Assembly (NCBI RefSeq): GCF_024464655.1
Contig: NZ_JANHAV010000002.1
Location: forward strand, 434,001-498,000
Direction: 5' to 3'
Length of the DNA stretch: 64,000 nucleotides
Source: Halobellus inordinatus
GTDB taxonomy: Archaea; Halobacteriota; Halobacteria; Halobacteriales; Haloferacaceae
Under the pieces are notes generated by a model. The model saw only the letters and a list, made by a program, of their open reading frames with translations. It was not told the DNA's origin and made no database searches. Shown here in pieces: positions 19,298 through 27,854 of this stretch (within the stretch, counting starts at the first letter, position 1; each line of letters opens with the position of its first letter). The position numbers and the translations under genes were made by a program.

Positions 19298-19424
19298 ACA
19301 GGCTCTCTCGCTGCCGATTAGTTTACCCCCAGTATAATAAATATCTCGCGCGCGGCTGGTCCGGTCACCCTCCCTCGACCCCGAAGAACGACACGGTTTT
19401 GCGCCCGGCCCGCAGCCTCCCGAT

Positions 19425-19895
19425 ATGTTCCGTTCCGGATCGTTCGTCGCCTCGCACATCGACGCTATCGACGACGAGCAAGTGCAGCCGAACGGCGTCG
19501 ACCTGACCCTCGGCGACGTTCTCGAACAGACCGACCCCGGATTCGTCGGCACGGACGGGAAAACCGTCGGCGAGCGCGAGTCCGTCGGCACCGACGCGGA
19601 CGACATCTTCCAGCTCGACACCGGCGGCTACATTCTCCAGTACGCAGAGACGATCGCGATCCCCGAGGGCCACGTCGGCTTCCTCTACCCGCGGTCGACG
19701 CTGATGCGTAACTCCTGTATGCTCAACACGGCCGTTTGGGACGCCGGGTACGAAGGGAAAGGGGAAGGGCTGCTTCAGGTGCACCATCCCGTCCGGCTCG
19801 AACGCGGCGCGCGCGTCGCCCAGCTCGTCCTCGCCGAGGCGTCGCACGAGGACGTCTACGACGGCTCCTACCAGCGCGAGCGCCTCGACGGGTGA
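19425..19895 (+). CDS. dut: dUTP diphosphatase / dCTP deaminase family protein
   Basis: A 156-residue protein of the archaeal dUTPase/dCTP deaminase group, which keeps dUTP low. Signatures are QPNGVDLTLGDV (about residues 21-32), LYPRSTLMRNS (about 87-97) and NTAVWDAGYEGKGEG with VHHPVRLERGARVAQLVL. The shorter length and the missing deaminase glutamate context favour dUTPase over dCTP deaminase, but both remain possible. It is transcribed divergently from aconitase and precedes the PAN gene by 88 bases. Confidence 0.85.
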   Translation: MFRSGSFVASHIDAIDDEQVQPNGVDLTLGDVLEQTDPGFVGTDGKTVGERESVGTDADDIFQLDTGGYILQYAETIAIPEGHVGFLYPRSTLMRNSCMLNTAVWDAGYEGKGEGLLQVHHPVRLERGARVAQLVLAEASHEDVYDGSYQRERLDG

Positions 19896-19952
19896 GAAAG
19901 CCCGCGTCCCGCCGCCGGATACCCACAGGGGATCGGGACTACCCAAAAGCAC

Positions 19953-19959
19953 ATTTACG
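19953..19959 (+). promoter_or_regulatory. TATA-like box of the PAN gene
   Basis: ATTTACG about 25-31 bases before the PAN start codon, in the gap after dut, fits a leaderless promoter. Confidence 0.5.
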
Positions 19960-19983
19960 CCCACCTCCAAGTGCGGCTAACTG

Positions 19984-21213
19984 ATGTCCCGGAGTCCGTC
20001 TCTACCAGACCGGCCGCGTCTGGACCTCGACCCAGAGATGTCGGATGCGGAGCGCTTAGCGGCGATCCGCCAACACTACGAACGACTCGTCTCCGTCAAC
20101 GACGAACTCGACGAACGCCTCTCGGAGGCGACCGACCGCCAGGAGGAACTACACGAGGAGGTCGAACAGCTCAAGCGTCGCAACGAGACGCTGAAGACCT
20201 CCTCGCTGTACCTCGCAACGGTCGAGGAACTCACCGACGACGGCGTCGTGATCAAACAGCACGGGAACAACCAGGAGGTCCTCACCGAAGCGTCGCCACA
20301 CCTCGATAGCGAACTCGAAGCTGGCGACCGCGTCGCGATCAACGACTCCTTCGCCATTCAGCAGTTGCTCGACGACGAGACCGACTCGCGGGCGCAGGCG
20401 ATGGAGATCGACGCCTCCCCGACGGTCTCCTACGAGGACATCGGCGGTATCGACGACCAGATCCGCGAGGTCCGCGAGGCCGTCGAAGACCCGCTCACGA
20501 GCCCCGAGATGTTCGAGGAAGTCGGCGTCGACCCGCCCTCGGGCGTCCTGCTGTACGGCCCGCCGGGCACCGGCAAGACGATGCTCGCGAAGGCCGTCGC
20601 CAACGAGACCGACGCGACGTTCATCAAGATGGCCGGCTCCGAACTCGTCCGGAAGTTCATCGGCGAGGGCTCGCGGCTCGTCCGGGACCTCTTCGACCTC
20701 GCCGCCGAGCGCGAACCCGCCGTCATCTTCATCGACGAGATCGACGCCGTCGCCTCCAAGCGGACGGACTCGAAGACCTCCGGCGACGCCGAGGTCCAGC
20801 GGACGATGATGCAACTGCTCTCTGAGATGGACGGCTTCGACGACCGCGGCGACGTCCGGATTATGGCGGCGACGAACCGCTTCGATATGCTCGACGAGGC
20901 GATCCTCCGCCCCGGCCGCTTCGACCGCCTCATCGAAGTCCCCAAGCCCGGCCAGGAAGGCCGCGAACACATCCTCGAGATTCACACGCGCGATATGAAC
21001 GTCGCTGACGACGTCGACTTCGGCGACCTCGCCAAGTTGCTTGAGGACTACTCCGGCGCCGAGATCGCCGCTCTCTCGACCGAAGCCGGGATGTTCGCCA
21101 TCCGCGACGGTCGCACCGAAGTCCGCCGCCGGGACTTCGACGACGCCTACGCGAAGATCGAAGACGCCGACGAGCAGACGACGATTCCGGGTCCGACGAC
21201 CTATCAGTACTGA
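19984..21213 (+). CDS. pan: Proteasome-activating nucleotidase (PAN)
   Basis: A 409-residue AAA+ ATPase that unfolds proteins for the 20S proteasome. It has an N-terminal coiled coil (about residues 20-70), an OB-like domain (about 70-130), Walker A GPPGTGKT (about 196-203), Walker B IFIDEIDA, and the arginine-finger region AILRPGRFDR. The C-terminus ends TTYQY; the strict HbYX docking motif would need tyrosine as next-to-last residue, which is glutamine here. A second in-frame ATG (at 20038) could serve as start. Haloarchaea usually have two PAN paralogues; only one is here. Confidence 0.95.
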   Translation: MSRSPSLPDRPRLDLDPEMSDAERLAAIRQHYERLVSVNDELDERLSEATDRQEELHEEVEQLKRRNETLKTSSLYLATVEELTDDGVVIKQHGNNQEVLTEASPHLDSELEAGDRVAINDSFAIQQLLDDETDSRAQAMEIDASPTVSYEDIGGIDDQIREVREAVEDPLTSPEMFEEVGVDPPSGVLLYGPPGTGKTMLAKAVANETDATFIKMAGSELVRKFIGEGSRLVRDLFDLAAEREPAVIFIDEIDAVASKRTDSKTSGDAEVQRTMMQLLSEMDGFDDRGDVRIMAATNRFDMLDEAILRPGRFDRLIEVPKPGQEGREHILEIHTRDMNVADDVDFGDLAKLLEDYSGAEIAALSTEAGMFAIRDGRTEVRRRDFDDAYAKIEDADEQTTIPGPTTYQY

Positions 21214-21308
21214 GGCGGCACCTGAGCTCCTTTCTGCGGACTCCGCGTCCGACTGTCGTTTCGCGGTCGATTCGTAACCGCTTATTCTCCGCGCCGTCGT
21301 TGTCCGGT

Positions 21309-21782
21309 ATGAGCACCATCCGGATCGTTCACGGCGTGGGCGACGCCCCCACGAAGATGGCGTCGTACGACGCCGCCCTCGCCGACGCGAACGTCCACAA
21401 CTACAATCTGGTCGCCGTCTCCTCGGTGATCCCCGCCGACGCGACTGTCGAGGAAGTCGGCACTGCATCCGACCTGGGGCCGGCGGGTAACCGACTCACG
21501 GTCGTCGAAGCGCGGGCCACGACCGGTGGGGTCGGGAGCGTCTCCGCAGGGCTCGGCTGGGCGACGGGCCCCGGCCCGGGACTGTTCTACGAAGCGTCCG
21601 GCGAGGATCCGACCGCGGTTCGCCGGAGCGTCGTGGTCGGACTCGACGCCGGCCGCGACCTCCGCGACGAATGGGAGTTCACCGACGAGCAGGTCACGGT
21701 CACGACCGCCGAGGCCGACGGCGAAGGCTACACGACGGCGGTCACGCTCGCGGTCTACGGCGATAGCGAGTCGATTTTCTAG
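21309..21782 (+). CDS. pdaD: Pyruvoyl-dependent arginine decarboxylase
   Basis: A 157-residue PdaD proenzyme that turns arginine into agmatine. Self-cleavage is expected between the two serines of VAVSSVIPADA (about residues 37-47), giving the pyruvoyl group; GVGDAPTK near the start and ARATTGG further on are family segments. A TATA-like box (CTTATTC, 21281-21287) lies 22-28 bases before the ATG at 21309. Agmatine is needed by the TiaS tRNA enzyme encoded at 42115-43392. Haloarchaea make few polyamines, so agmatine for tRNA is the likely purpose. Confidence 0.92.
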   Translation: MSTIRIVHGVGDAPTKMASYDAALADANVHNYNLVAVSSVIPADATVEEVGTASDLGPAGNRLTVVEARATTGGVGSVSAGLGWATGPGPGLFYEASGEDPTAVRRSVVVGLDAGRDLRDEWEFTDEQVTVTTAEADGEGYTTAVTLAVYGDSESIF

Positions 21783-21884
21783 GGTTTGGGCTCTGTGGAC
21801 GCTCGGCGGCGCTGTGAGGCCGAACGTTTTGATGCTGCCGACGGCTTTATACGACACGTAACCCTATTCACGGTGACCCACTGT

Positions 21885-22265
21885 ATGAACGGAAACAACC
21901 CTTACGCAGGCGCTCCTGGTGTCGTCGACGCGGGCCGTCCCGAGGACGTCGAGCTTTCGGTGGCGCAGGTACGGCAGCTTCGGACCGCTGTCGCCGGCAT
22001 CGTTTCCCGGACGCAGGCGTATCTTCCCGACGGCTACGCCGTCGGCTCGGAACTCTCCTACGGCGCGAACGGGCCGCAGGCGACGGTGGCGGTCCGTCCG
22101 CCCGCCGGTCGCCCGGTCAGCGCGGGCTTCACGCCCGACGAGGAGGACCTCGAATCGGGCCTCACCGACGAGGACCGCGACGAGGTCGCCCGCGGCCTCG
22201 CCGCCTCCGCCGCGCTCCAGGTGATGAACACCGTCGGCGACGGCCTCACGCCGACGGCGCGATAG
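21885..22265 (+). CDS. Haloarchaeal protein of unknown function (DUF5811-like)
   Basis: A 126-residue acidic protein starting MNGNNPYAGAPG. The middle (about residues 20-110) is conserved-looking with no transmembrane or enzyme motif; SELSYGANGPQATVAVRPP is the clearest segment. From memory it resembles DUF5811 of haloarchaea. It starts about 100 bases after pdaD with a TTTATAC box near 21846. No role can be given. Confidence 0.65.
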   Translation: MNGNNPYAGAPGVVDAGRPEDVELSVAQVRQLRTAVAGIVSRTQAYLPDGYAVGSELSYGANGPQATVAVRPPAGRPVSAGFTPDEEDLESGLTDEDRDEVARGLAASAALQVMNTVGDGLTPTAR

Positions 22266-22323
22266 TCGCGACTCGTTTCGCTCGGACTGCGTACTGGAAA
22301 AGAACTCGTCGACGCCAGCGTCG

Positions 22324-24138
22324 CTATTTCCCCCAGAAGGGGTCGCGCTTGCGGTGCTTGTCGAGGTAGCTCGTCAGTGCCTCCAGTTCGTCGGCCGGGA
22401 TGTCGTCGGAGAGCTCCTGTTCGAGGATCTTCGCGTGCTTTTCGGGCAGTTCGATCCACAGTTCGTCACCCTCGTCGATCTGCCGACCCACGGTCGGTCC
22501 GTCGATGGCGACGGAGACGCGCGTGCCCGAACGGGCCTCCGAGACGTCTTCGCCCTGCTCTTGGATCCCCGAGAGCTGACCGACGCGGGTGGGTTCGTTA
22601 CCCTCCCACTTCACGACGTTCTGGTTGTTCTTCAGCGTCCCCGAGAGGACCTCGACGCCGACGACGGCCGGATCCGACTGCCGGAAGACGTGGTCTTCGA
22701 GGATGCGGAAGCGACACGGCCGGACGATCTTGTCCAGGACGGTCTCCTGCTGGGCGCGTTCGAGGTCTTCGACGAAGCCCTCGTAGTCTTCGATGAGCTG
22801 ATAGATGACGTCGTCGTCGAACAGTTTGACCTCGCTCTCGTCGAGCTCGGTCTCGGCGTTCGAGAGCACGTCGACGTTGAATCCGAGGATGACGCGGTGT
22901 TTCTCCTCGTTCGCGGTCGACGCGACGGCGACGTCCCGCGGCGCGATGTCGCCGACCTCGGCACGGAGGATCGGCACTTCGGCCTCTCGCAGGGCGTTCG
23001 CCATCGCTTCGAGGCTGCCGAGCGTGTCCGCTTTGACGACGACGCCCTCCTCCTCGGTGGAGACCTGAATCTCGGCGAGTTCGGCCTCGACTTCGTCGAT
23101 GACGTCGTCGAGGTCGCGGTCGCGGACGACGCGGATCGGCGCGCCAGCCATCGCGTCGTCGAGTTCCGGGGCGGCGACTTTGATCCCCGCTGCGGCCCGT
23201 ACTTCCTCGACCTTGTCGAAGCGCTTCTCGACCCGGATCTCCGCGTTCGGGCGTGGCTGGAGGAGCGCACGGACGTCGGTCACGATCGGCCCGTCGATGC
23301 CGCCGACGACGATCTGATCGTCCGCGCGGATGCTTCCGTCGTAGAGGACGACGTCGACGGTGGCCCCGAAGCCGCGCTCGTCTTTGACTTCCAGGACCGT
23401 CCCCGCGCCGGGGCCGGTGACGTCGACGGCCATCTGCTCTTTCATATAGCGCTGGGAGAGGCCCATCAGGACGGCCAGGAGGTCCGGGATCCCCTCGCTG
23501 GTGATCGCAGAGATCGGGACGACGCCGACGTTCTTCGTAAAGTTCTGGACGCGCCAGTAGAGGTCGGCCGAGAAGCCCTCATCGGAGAGGTCGCCGATGA
23601 TCTCGTAGAGATTCTCGTCGAGGCGGCTTCGCGCGTTGCCCGACTGCTGTTCGTAGGTCGCCTGGATCGGCATCCCCTCGTTGGGGTTCCAGCCGGGCGT
23701 CGTGTCGATCTTGTTGGCGGCGACGACGAACGGCGTGCCCGTCCGCTGGAGGATTTCGAGCGCCTCGATCGTCTGTGGCTGGAAGCCGTCGTTGACGTCG
23801 ACGACGACGACCGCGATGTCGGCCAGTGCCCCGCCGCGCGAGCGGAGCGTCGTGAACGAGTGGTGTCCCGGGGTGTCGATGAAGAGGAGACCGGGGAGGT
23901 CGAAGTCCGTTGGGTCGACGAGGTCGCCCGCCATCTCCGAGACGGTGTCGAGCGGGACGGCGGTCGCGCCGATGTGCTGGGTGATCGCACCGGCTTCGCC
24001 TTCGCTCACCGCGGAGCCGCGGATCTTATCGAGCAGCGTCGTCTTGCCGTGGTCGACGTGGCCGAGAACGGCGACGATCGGTGTGCGTAGCGCGTTCGAT
24101 TCGGCTGTCGAGGCGGCGTCGGCGTCGGTGTCAGACAT
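22324..24138 (-). CDS. infB: Translation initiation factor IF-2 / aIF5B
   Basis: A 604-residue GTPase that promotes ribosomal subunit joining. After a short acidic leader come GHVDHGKTT (G1, about residues 26-34), [10 protein letters not shown] (G3), and VVAANKIDT (G4); then two beta-barrel domains and the long archaeal C-terminal part. The length equals archaeal aIF5B (about 600) and no intein interrupts the G domain. Upstream of the ATG the message has GGGGTGAT about 8 bases before the start, a Shine-Dalgarno-like site, so this gene may have a real leader. Confidence 0.96.
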   Translation of the reverse strand: MSDTDADAASTAESNALRTPIVAVLGHVDHGKTTLLDKIRGSAVSEGEAGAITQHIGATAVPLDTVSEMAGDLVDPTDFDLPGLLFIDTPGHHSFTTLRSRGGALADIAVVVVDVNDGFQPQTIEALEILQRTGTPFVVAANKIDTTPGWNPNEGMPIQATYEQQSGNARSRLDENLYEIIGDLSDEGFSADLYWRVQNFTKNVGVVPISAITSEGIPDLLAVLMGLSQRYMKEQMAVDVTGPGAGTVLEVKDERGFGATVDVVLYDGSIRADDQIVVGGIDGPIVTDVRALLQPRPNAEIRVEKRFDKVEEVRAAAGIKVAAPELDDAMAGAPIRVVRDRDLDDVIDEVEAELAEIQVSTEEEGVVVKADTLGSLEAMANALREAEVPILRAEVGDIAPRDVAVASTANEEKHRVILGFNVDVLSNAETELDESEVKLFDDDVIYQLIEDYEGFVEDLERAQQETVLDKIVRPCRFRILEDHVFRQSDPAVVGVEVLSGTLKNNQNVVKWEGNEPTRVGQLSGIQEQGEDVSEARSGTRVSVAIDGPTVGRQIDEGDELWIELPEKHAKILEQELSDDIPADELEALTSYLDKHRKRDPFWGK

Positions 24139-24237
24139 AGAGAATCACCCCGGAGAAGTTCCTTGTGTGTAGATCACTGCTGGACTGTAGTTAAGTCCAT
24201 CGTCATCCGCGGATGGCGTCGTTTCTGCGATATCGAA

Positions 24238-24283
24238 CGTCTGTGTGCGCCTTGGTACGTCGTCTGTGTGCGCCTTGGTACGT
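24238..24283 (+). repeat. Tandem 23-bp repeat, two copies
   Basis: The 23-base unit beginning CGTCTGTGTGCGCCTTGG occurs twice head to tail without a mismatch, with the start of a third unit after it. It lies between infB and the PRC-barrel gene, about 60 bases ahead of the latter's TATA box. Confidence 0.85.
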
Positions 24284-24340
24284 CGTCTGCGCGCGCCATC
24301 TGACCTCCGCTGTGCGGTCGCTGGCCGCGTGGCCCGTGGC

Positions 24341-24349
24341 GTTTATGTA
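24341..24349 (+). promoter_or_regulatory. TATA-like box of the PRC-barrel/nob1 unit
   Basis: GTTTATGTA about 23-31 bases before the ATG at 24372 fits a leaderless haloarchaeal promoter. Confidence 0.6.
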
Positions 24350-24371
24350 ACAGTACGCAGTATTGCGGGGT

Positions 24372-24626
24372 ATGCCGGACGAACTCGCCGAGGACCTCTC
24401 CGGGAAAGGCGTGATGGGGTCAGACGGCGCGCAACTCGGAGTGCTGTACAACGTCGAGATGAACGTAAAGACCGGAACGGTCAACGATCTCCTCGTCTCA
24501 CCGTACGAAGACGTCAATCCGGATCAACTCCGGTTCGAGACGATCCAGGACGACCACGAGCAGGTCATCCGGGTCCCCGTCTCTCACGTACAGGACGTCA
24601 AAGACTACATCGTCGTGCAACCATAA
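24372..24626 (+). CDS. PRC-barrel domain protein
   Basis: An 84-residue single PRC-barrel protein. The fold pattern is GKGVMGSDGAQLGVLYNVEMNVKTG (about residues 11-35) followed by alternating strands. Such small PRC proteins are associated with RNA metabolism or photosynthetic reaction centres in other groups; in haloarchaea some act in cell division. It precedes nob1 by 16 bases, so an RNA-related role is plausible but not shown. Confidence 0.82.
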   Translation: MPDELAEDLSGKGVMGSDGAQLGVLYNVEMNVKTGTVNDLLVSPYEDVNPDQLRFETIQDDHEQVIRVPVSHVQDVKDYIVVQP

Positions 24627-24642
24627 CTCAGGGCGACGTCCG

Positions 24643-25101
24643 ATGCAGGTTCTCGATTCTTCGGCGTTCATCCACGAGTATCACACCACAGACGACATCG
24701 CGTCGGTCCCGATGGTCCGCGAGGAACTGGAGGGCGAGGCGTCGTATCGCTACGACGCCGACGAGGGGTCTGGAATGCACATCCACATCCCCGCTGGCGG
24801 GACGGTCGAGAAGATCCAGCGCGCGGCCCGCGAGACCGGCGACTCCGAGACGCTCTCGGAAACTGACGTCAGGCTTCTCGCCGCGGCTTTCGAACTCGAT
24901 GCCACGCTCGTCACTGACGACTACGCGATGCAGAACGTCGCAGACCACGTCGACATCGACGTGAAGATCATCGCCCGCGAGGGCATCTCGGAGAAGCGCG
25001 ACTGGAAGTTCCAGTGTCAGGGCTGTGGCCGCGAGTTCGACGAACACCGCGACCGCTGTCCGATCTGCGGGATGGAGCTGGCGCGCAAGAACCCAGCGTA
25101 A
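24643..25101 (+). CDS. nob1: Endoribonuclease Nob1 (PIN domain with zinc ribbon)
   Basis: A 152-residue protein that trims the 3' end of 16S rRNA. The PIN domain begins VLDSSAFIHEY with the first catalytic Asp at residue 5, and has ETDVRLLAAAFEL and VTDDYAMQNVA (about 93-110), which hold the other acidic residues. The C-terminal zinc ribbon shows CQGCGREF and CPICGMEL. The size and domain order match archaeal Nob1. Cotranscription with the PRC-barrel gene is likely. Confidence 0.93.
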   Translation: MQVLDSSAFIHEYHTTDDIASVPMVREELEGEASYRYDADEGSGMHIHIPAGGTVEKIQRAARETGDSETLSETDVRLLAAAFELDATLVTDDYAMQNVADHVDIDVKIIAREGISEKRDWKFQCQGCGREFDEHRDRCPICGMELARKNPA

Positions 25102-25193
25102 GCGTCGGTCCGAACGCCGATCGCGCTCTCGCTTCTCGGGTCCAGATTACCTACTGAGCGACGCGTCCCTGTCTCGAACGCGCCTATGCGTAC

Positions 25194-25940
25194 TTATAGG
25201 CTGACGAGCCCGGTCGTCGTCGCGTAGACGGCGACGAACTGCACGGTGTTGAACAGGCCGTGAATCACGGCGGGAACCACGAGGTTCTCGCTCTTCTCGT
25301 AGACGACGCCGAGGACACCCCCGAGGACGAGCACGGTTGCGAGCGTCGCGAGCAGGCCATCGCCGCTGTAGGACGTGACGTGCACGGCGGCGAAGACCGC
25401 GCTGGCGGCGGCGATAGCGAACCCGGAGCCGTACGCACGGCGGAACAGTCCCTGCACGACTCCCCGGAAGATCAGTTCCTCAGTCGGTCCGACGAGCAGG
25501 ATCGTCACCGGAATCAGATACAGGAAGTAGATCGGCTGATCGCTCCCCTGGGCGACGATCGCGCTGTCGGCTCCCTGGATCCCGAGCACGCTGAGCAGCC
25601 CCGAGACCGCGACGAACAGTCCCAGTAGGCCGAAGAAACCGCCGACGAGCCACGTCAGATCCTGCCGCGTCGGCCTGCGAACCGGGACGAGATCGCTCTG
25701 GTCCGTCACGAGGAGGAAGCCGGCGCCCGCGATGCCGAAGCCGACGAACTGGAACGCGCTCCGGAGTGCGAGACCGAGCGCGCTCTCTCGATCGACGCCG
25801 GCGGCGTCCAGCAGCGGATACCCGAGCGAGACGGTCACTGACGCGAGTAGCACTACGAGCGCGACGACGACGAAGGTGCCACCGAACGCGCGGAGGTGCG
25901 TCCGCGGGTCGTCGAGCGAGGAGTGGGCGTCCGAGGCCAT
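25194..25940 (-). CDS. CPBP family intramembrane metalloprotease
   Basis: A 248-residue protein with about seven or eight helices. The CPBP (Abi) motifs are present: GPTEELIFRGVVQGLF (EExxxR, about residues 151-166), VFAAVHVTSY with the first histidine, and VIHGLFNTVQF with His and Asn near the C-terminus. Bacterial relatives process prenylated or other membrane proteins; the substrate here is unknown. It is transcribed toward nob1 with about 90 bases between the stops. Confidence 0.88.
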   Translation of the reverse strand: MASDAHSSLDDPRTHLRAFGGTFVVVALVVLLASVTVSLGYPLLDAAGVDRESALGLALRSAFQFVGFGIAGAGFLLVTDQSDLVPVRRPTRQDLTWLVGGFFGLLGLFVAVSGLLSVLGIQGADSAIVAQGSDQPIYFLYLIPVTILLVGPTEELIFRGVVQGLFRRAYGSGFAIAAASAVFAAVHVTSYSGDGLLATLATVLVLGGVLGVVYEKSENLVVPAVIHGLFNTVQFVAVYATTTGLVSL

Positions 25941-26053
25941 TGATTGCCTCGCGCTAGGGCGTCGGCGTGAATAGGGATACCGGTCCCGTGCCGCTCGTCG
26001 GCCGGGGAGCCACAGCGACAGCGTCTTTCAAGGCTGCCCGCGTAGGTTCACGT

Positions 26054-26470
26054 ATGTCAGCAACGTGCTCGCACTGCGAGCGCCCCCTCGTTCGCGTCGC
26101 GGTCCCGTCAGAGATACGCGAGTTCGCCCCCGAATCGGCCGCCGTCGCCGGGTACTGTCCGCGCTGTCTTCGCACGTATCCGCTCGAAGACGACGAAGAA
26201 TCCGAGACAGAAGCGGCTCTGGACGCTGGATCGGCGGAAGTCCCGTCGGCCATCCCAACCGGGGAGGGCGGAGTCGCGCTGGTGCTCGCGGTCGGCCTGC
26301 TCGATTCGCTGGCGACGAACCGCCCGGCGATCCAGTCGCTCGTCGAGTACGCCGAGCGAGCGGGTGCGGACGTCTTTCTGACGTTAGATCGACTCGCGGC
26401 CGACGAGACGGTCGAGCCATACGTGGATTTAGCGCGTCGACGGCGACAGCTCGAATCGATTCTCGAATAA
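26054..26470 (+). CDS. Small zinc-finger haloarchaeal protein (DUF6276-like)
   Basis: A 138-residue protein whose N-terminus has two cysteine pairs (CSHCERP and CPRCLRTYP) about 30 residues apart. After an acidic linker comes a helical C-terminal domain (about residues 70-138, rich in Leu, Ala and acidic residues). From memory it resembles DUF6276. ATG at 26054 is preferred because the first cysteine pair follows at once. Function unknown. Confidence 0.65.
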   Translation: MSATCSHCERPLVRVAVPSEIREFAPESAAVAGYCPRCLRTYPLEDDEESETEAALDAGSAEVPSAIPTGEGGVALVLAVGLLDSLATNRPAIQSLVEYAERAGADVFLTLDRLAADETVEPYVDLARRRRQLESILE

Positions 26471-26480
26471 CAGCGTCCGC

Positions 26481-27731
26481 TTAGACGCCGGTGGAGTACC
26501 GCAGAATACCGGCGATGCCGCCGAAGGCGTCGTAGAGTTGTTCGCCCTTCTCGAAGTCCGTCGAGATGAACTTCGTCTCGGTGCCGCGCTGTTCGGCGAT
26601 CTCCATCAGATGTTCGATCACGTCCTCGCGGTCGACTTTCTCGGCTTCCTCGCCGCACTCGCTGCAGACGTGGCCGGGGTCGCTGTGGCGGCGGTCGACG
26701 ACCTCGTACTCCTCGTGGCCGTTCGGACACTCGTAGATCACGACGTCCGAGCGGAGATCCTCCGAGAGCAAGAGTCGGTCTACGGACCCCATCATCAGGT
26801 TCTTGCGGGTCGGTCCGAAGCCGTAGGTCGCCTCCTCGCCCGTATGAAGGTTCTCGAAGAACTCCTCCATCTGGGCTTTGTCCTTCATTACCTCCTGGTC
26901 GGCGAGGACGTCCTGTGCGGCGTCGACGAGGTCGTAGAGTCCCGACTCGTCGGTGTAGGAGACGTCGAACTTCCCTTTCACGTGGTCCTGGAGTTCGTGG
27001 TGCAGGTAGTCGCCGTCGAGGAACTCGTCTTTCGTCGGCGAGGGGCCGCCGACGAGGATCCCGTCCATCTCGTGGCGCTTGGGGACCATCAGATCGTTCG
27101 CCATCTCCGCGACCTCCTGATAGAAGTTGTCGATGGCTTCGAGACGGAGGCGAGCGAACCGCTGCGCTGACTGGCCACCTTTCCGCTGCTTGCCGGGGAC
27201 GAGCGAGGAGGCGGACTTGACCGGCTCGACGCGCTTGCCCTTCAGCCAGCCGACGTTCGCCTCGCGCCGGTCGAGGACGATCAGGCCGAAGAGGCCCTTG
27301 TCGGTCAGCATCTCCTCTAACGGCTCGGTGAGGAAGTTCGAGTCGCAGTGATAGCGGAACGACTGGATCGGTTCGGGCGGACTTTCGAGCGCCCGCGTCA
27401 CCATATCCGTCTGGCCGCCGCCGGAGTTGACTGCACCCGAGAACAGGACGATGCCGTTGTCCGGCGGGTACGTGTCGTAGTAGCGGAGCCGGTCTTTGAT
27501 CGACGTGAGCGCGTCCTGCACGTTCGTCCGCGTCTGCTTGGACTTGATGTTGGACGCCTCCGAGTGCTCCTGGGTAACGTGGGCGACGACGTCGGAGATC
27601 TGCTTGTCCGGGGGGATGTAGATCGTGACGAGCTGCGTGCCGGAACCCTCGTAGTCTTTGAGTTCCTCGATGACCTTCCGGAACTCGTACTTCCGACGGT
27701 CCTCGTTCACCTCGTCGGCGTCGGTACTCAT
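26481..27731 (-). CDS. prf1: Peptide chain release factor aRF1
   Basis: A 416-residue archaeal/eukaryotic-type release factor that reads all three stop codons. The stop-recognition motif NIKS lies at about residues 62-65 (SNIKSKQTRT), and the catalytic GGQ at about 183-185 (RKGGQSAQRF). The C-terminal domain has a zinc-like cluster CSECGEE. The size matches aRF1. Its stop lies about 10 bases from the stop of the convergent zinc-finger gene. Being the only class I release factor, it would also act at the TGA codons discussed for bop. Confidence 0.97.
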   Translation of the reverse strand: MSTDADEVNEDRRKYEFRKVIEELKDYEGSGTQLVTIYIPPDKQISDVVAHVTQEHSEASNIKSKQTRTNVQDALTSIKDRLRYYDTYPPDNGIVLFSGAVNSGGGQTDMVTRALESPPEPIQSFRYHCDSNFLTEPLEEMLTDKGLFGLIVLDRREANVGWLKGKRVEPVKSASSLVPGKQRKGGQSAQRFARLRLEAIDNFYQEVAEMANDLMVPKRHEMDGILVGGPSPTKDEFLDGDYLHHELQDHVKGKFDVSYTDESGLYDLVDAAQDVLADQEVMKDKAQMEEFFENLHTGEEATYGFGPTRKNLMMGSVDRLLLSEDLRSDVVIYECPNGHEEYEVVDRRHSDPGHVCSECGEEAEKVDREDVIEHLMEIAEQRGTETKFISTDFEKGEQLYDAFGGIAGILRYSTGV

Positions 27732-27818
27732 TACCCGTACTAGCCCCTCCAGTGGGTAAGTAACCTGCGACTATGTCGTCACAGCGTGCTCGCGCGTCAC
27801 CTCGACGCCCCGGACAGA

Positions 27819-27826
27819 TTTATATT
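27819..27826 (+). promoter_or_regulatory. TATA-like box of the MinD-like gene
   Basis: TTTATATT lies about 29-36 bases before the ATG of the MinD-like gene, in the 123-base divergent region shared with prf1. Confidence 0.65.
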
Positions 27827-27854
27827 CTCCACGCGGGACTCACGGAACGAAACA

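Noticed and set aside
17204-19321. A 705-codon open frame on the plus strand opposite aconitase, and similar long frames opposite atpI, atpA and infB
   Set aside because: They mirror the strong third-position GC bias of the true genes; the opposite-strand proteins have unambiguous family motifs while these have none.
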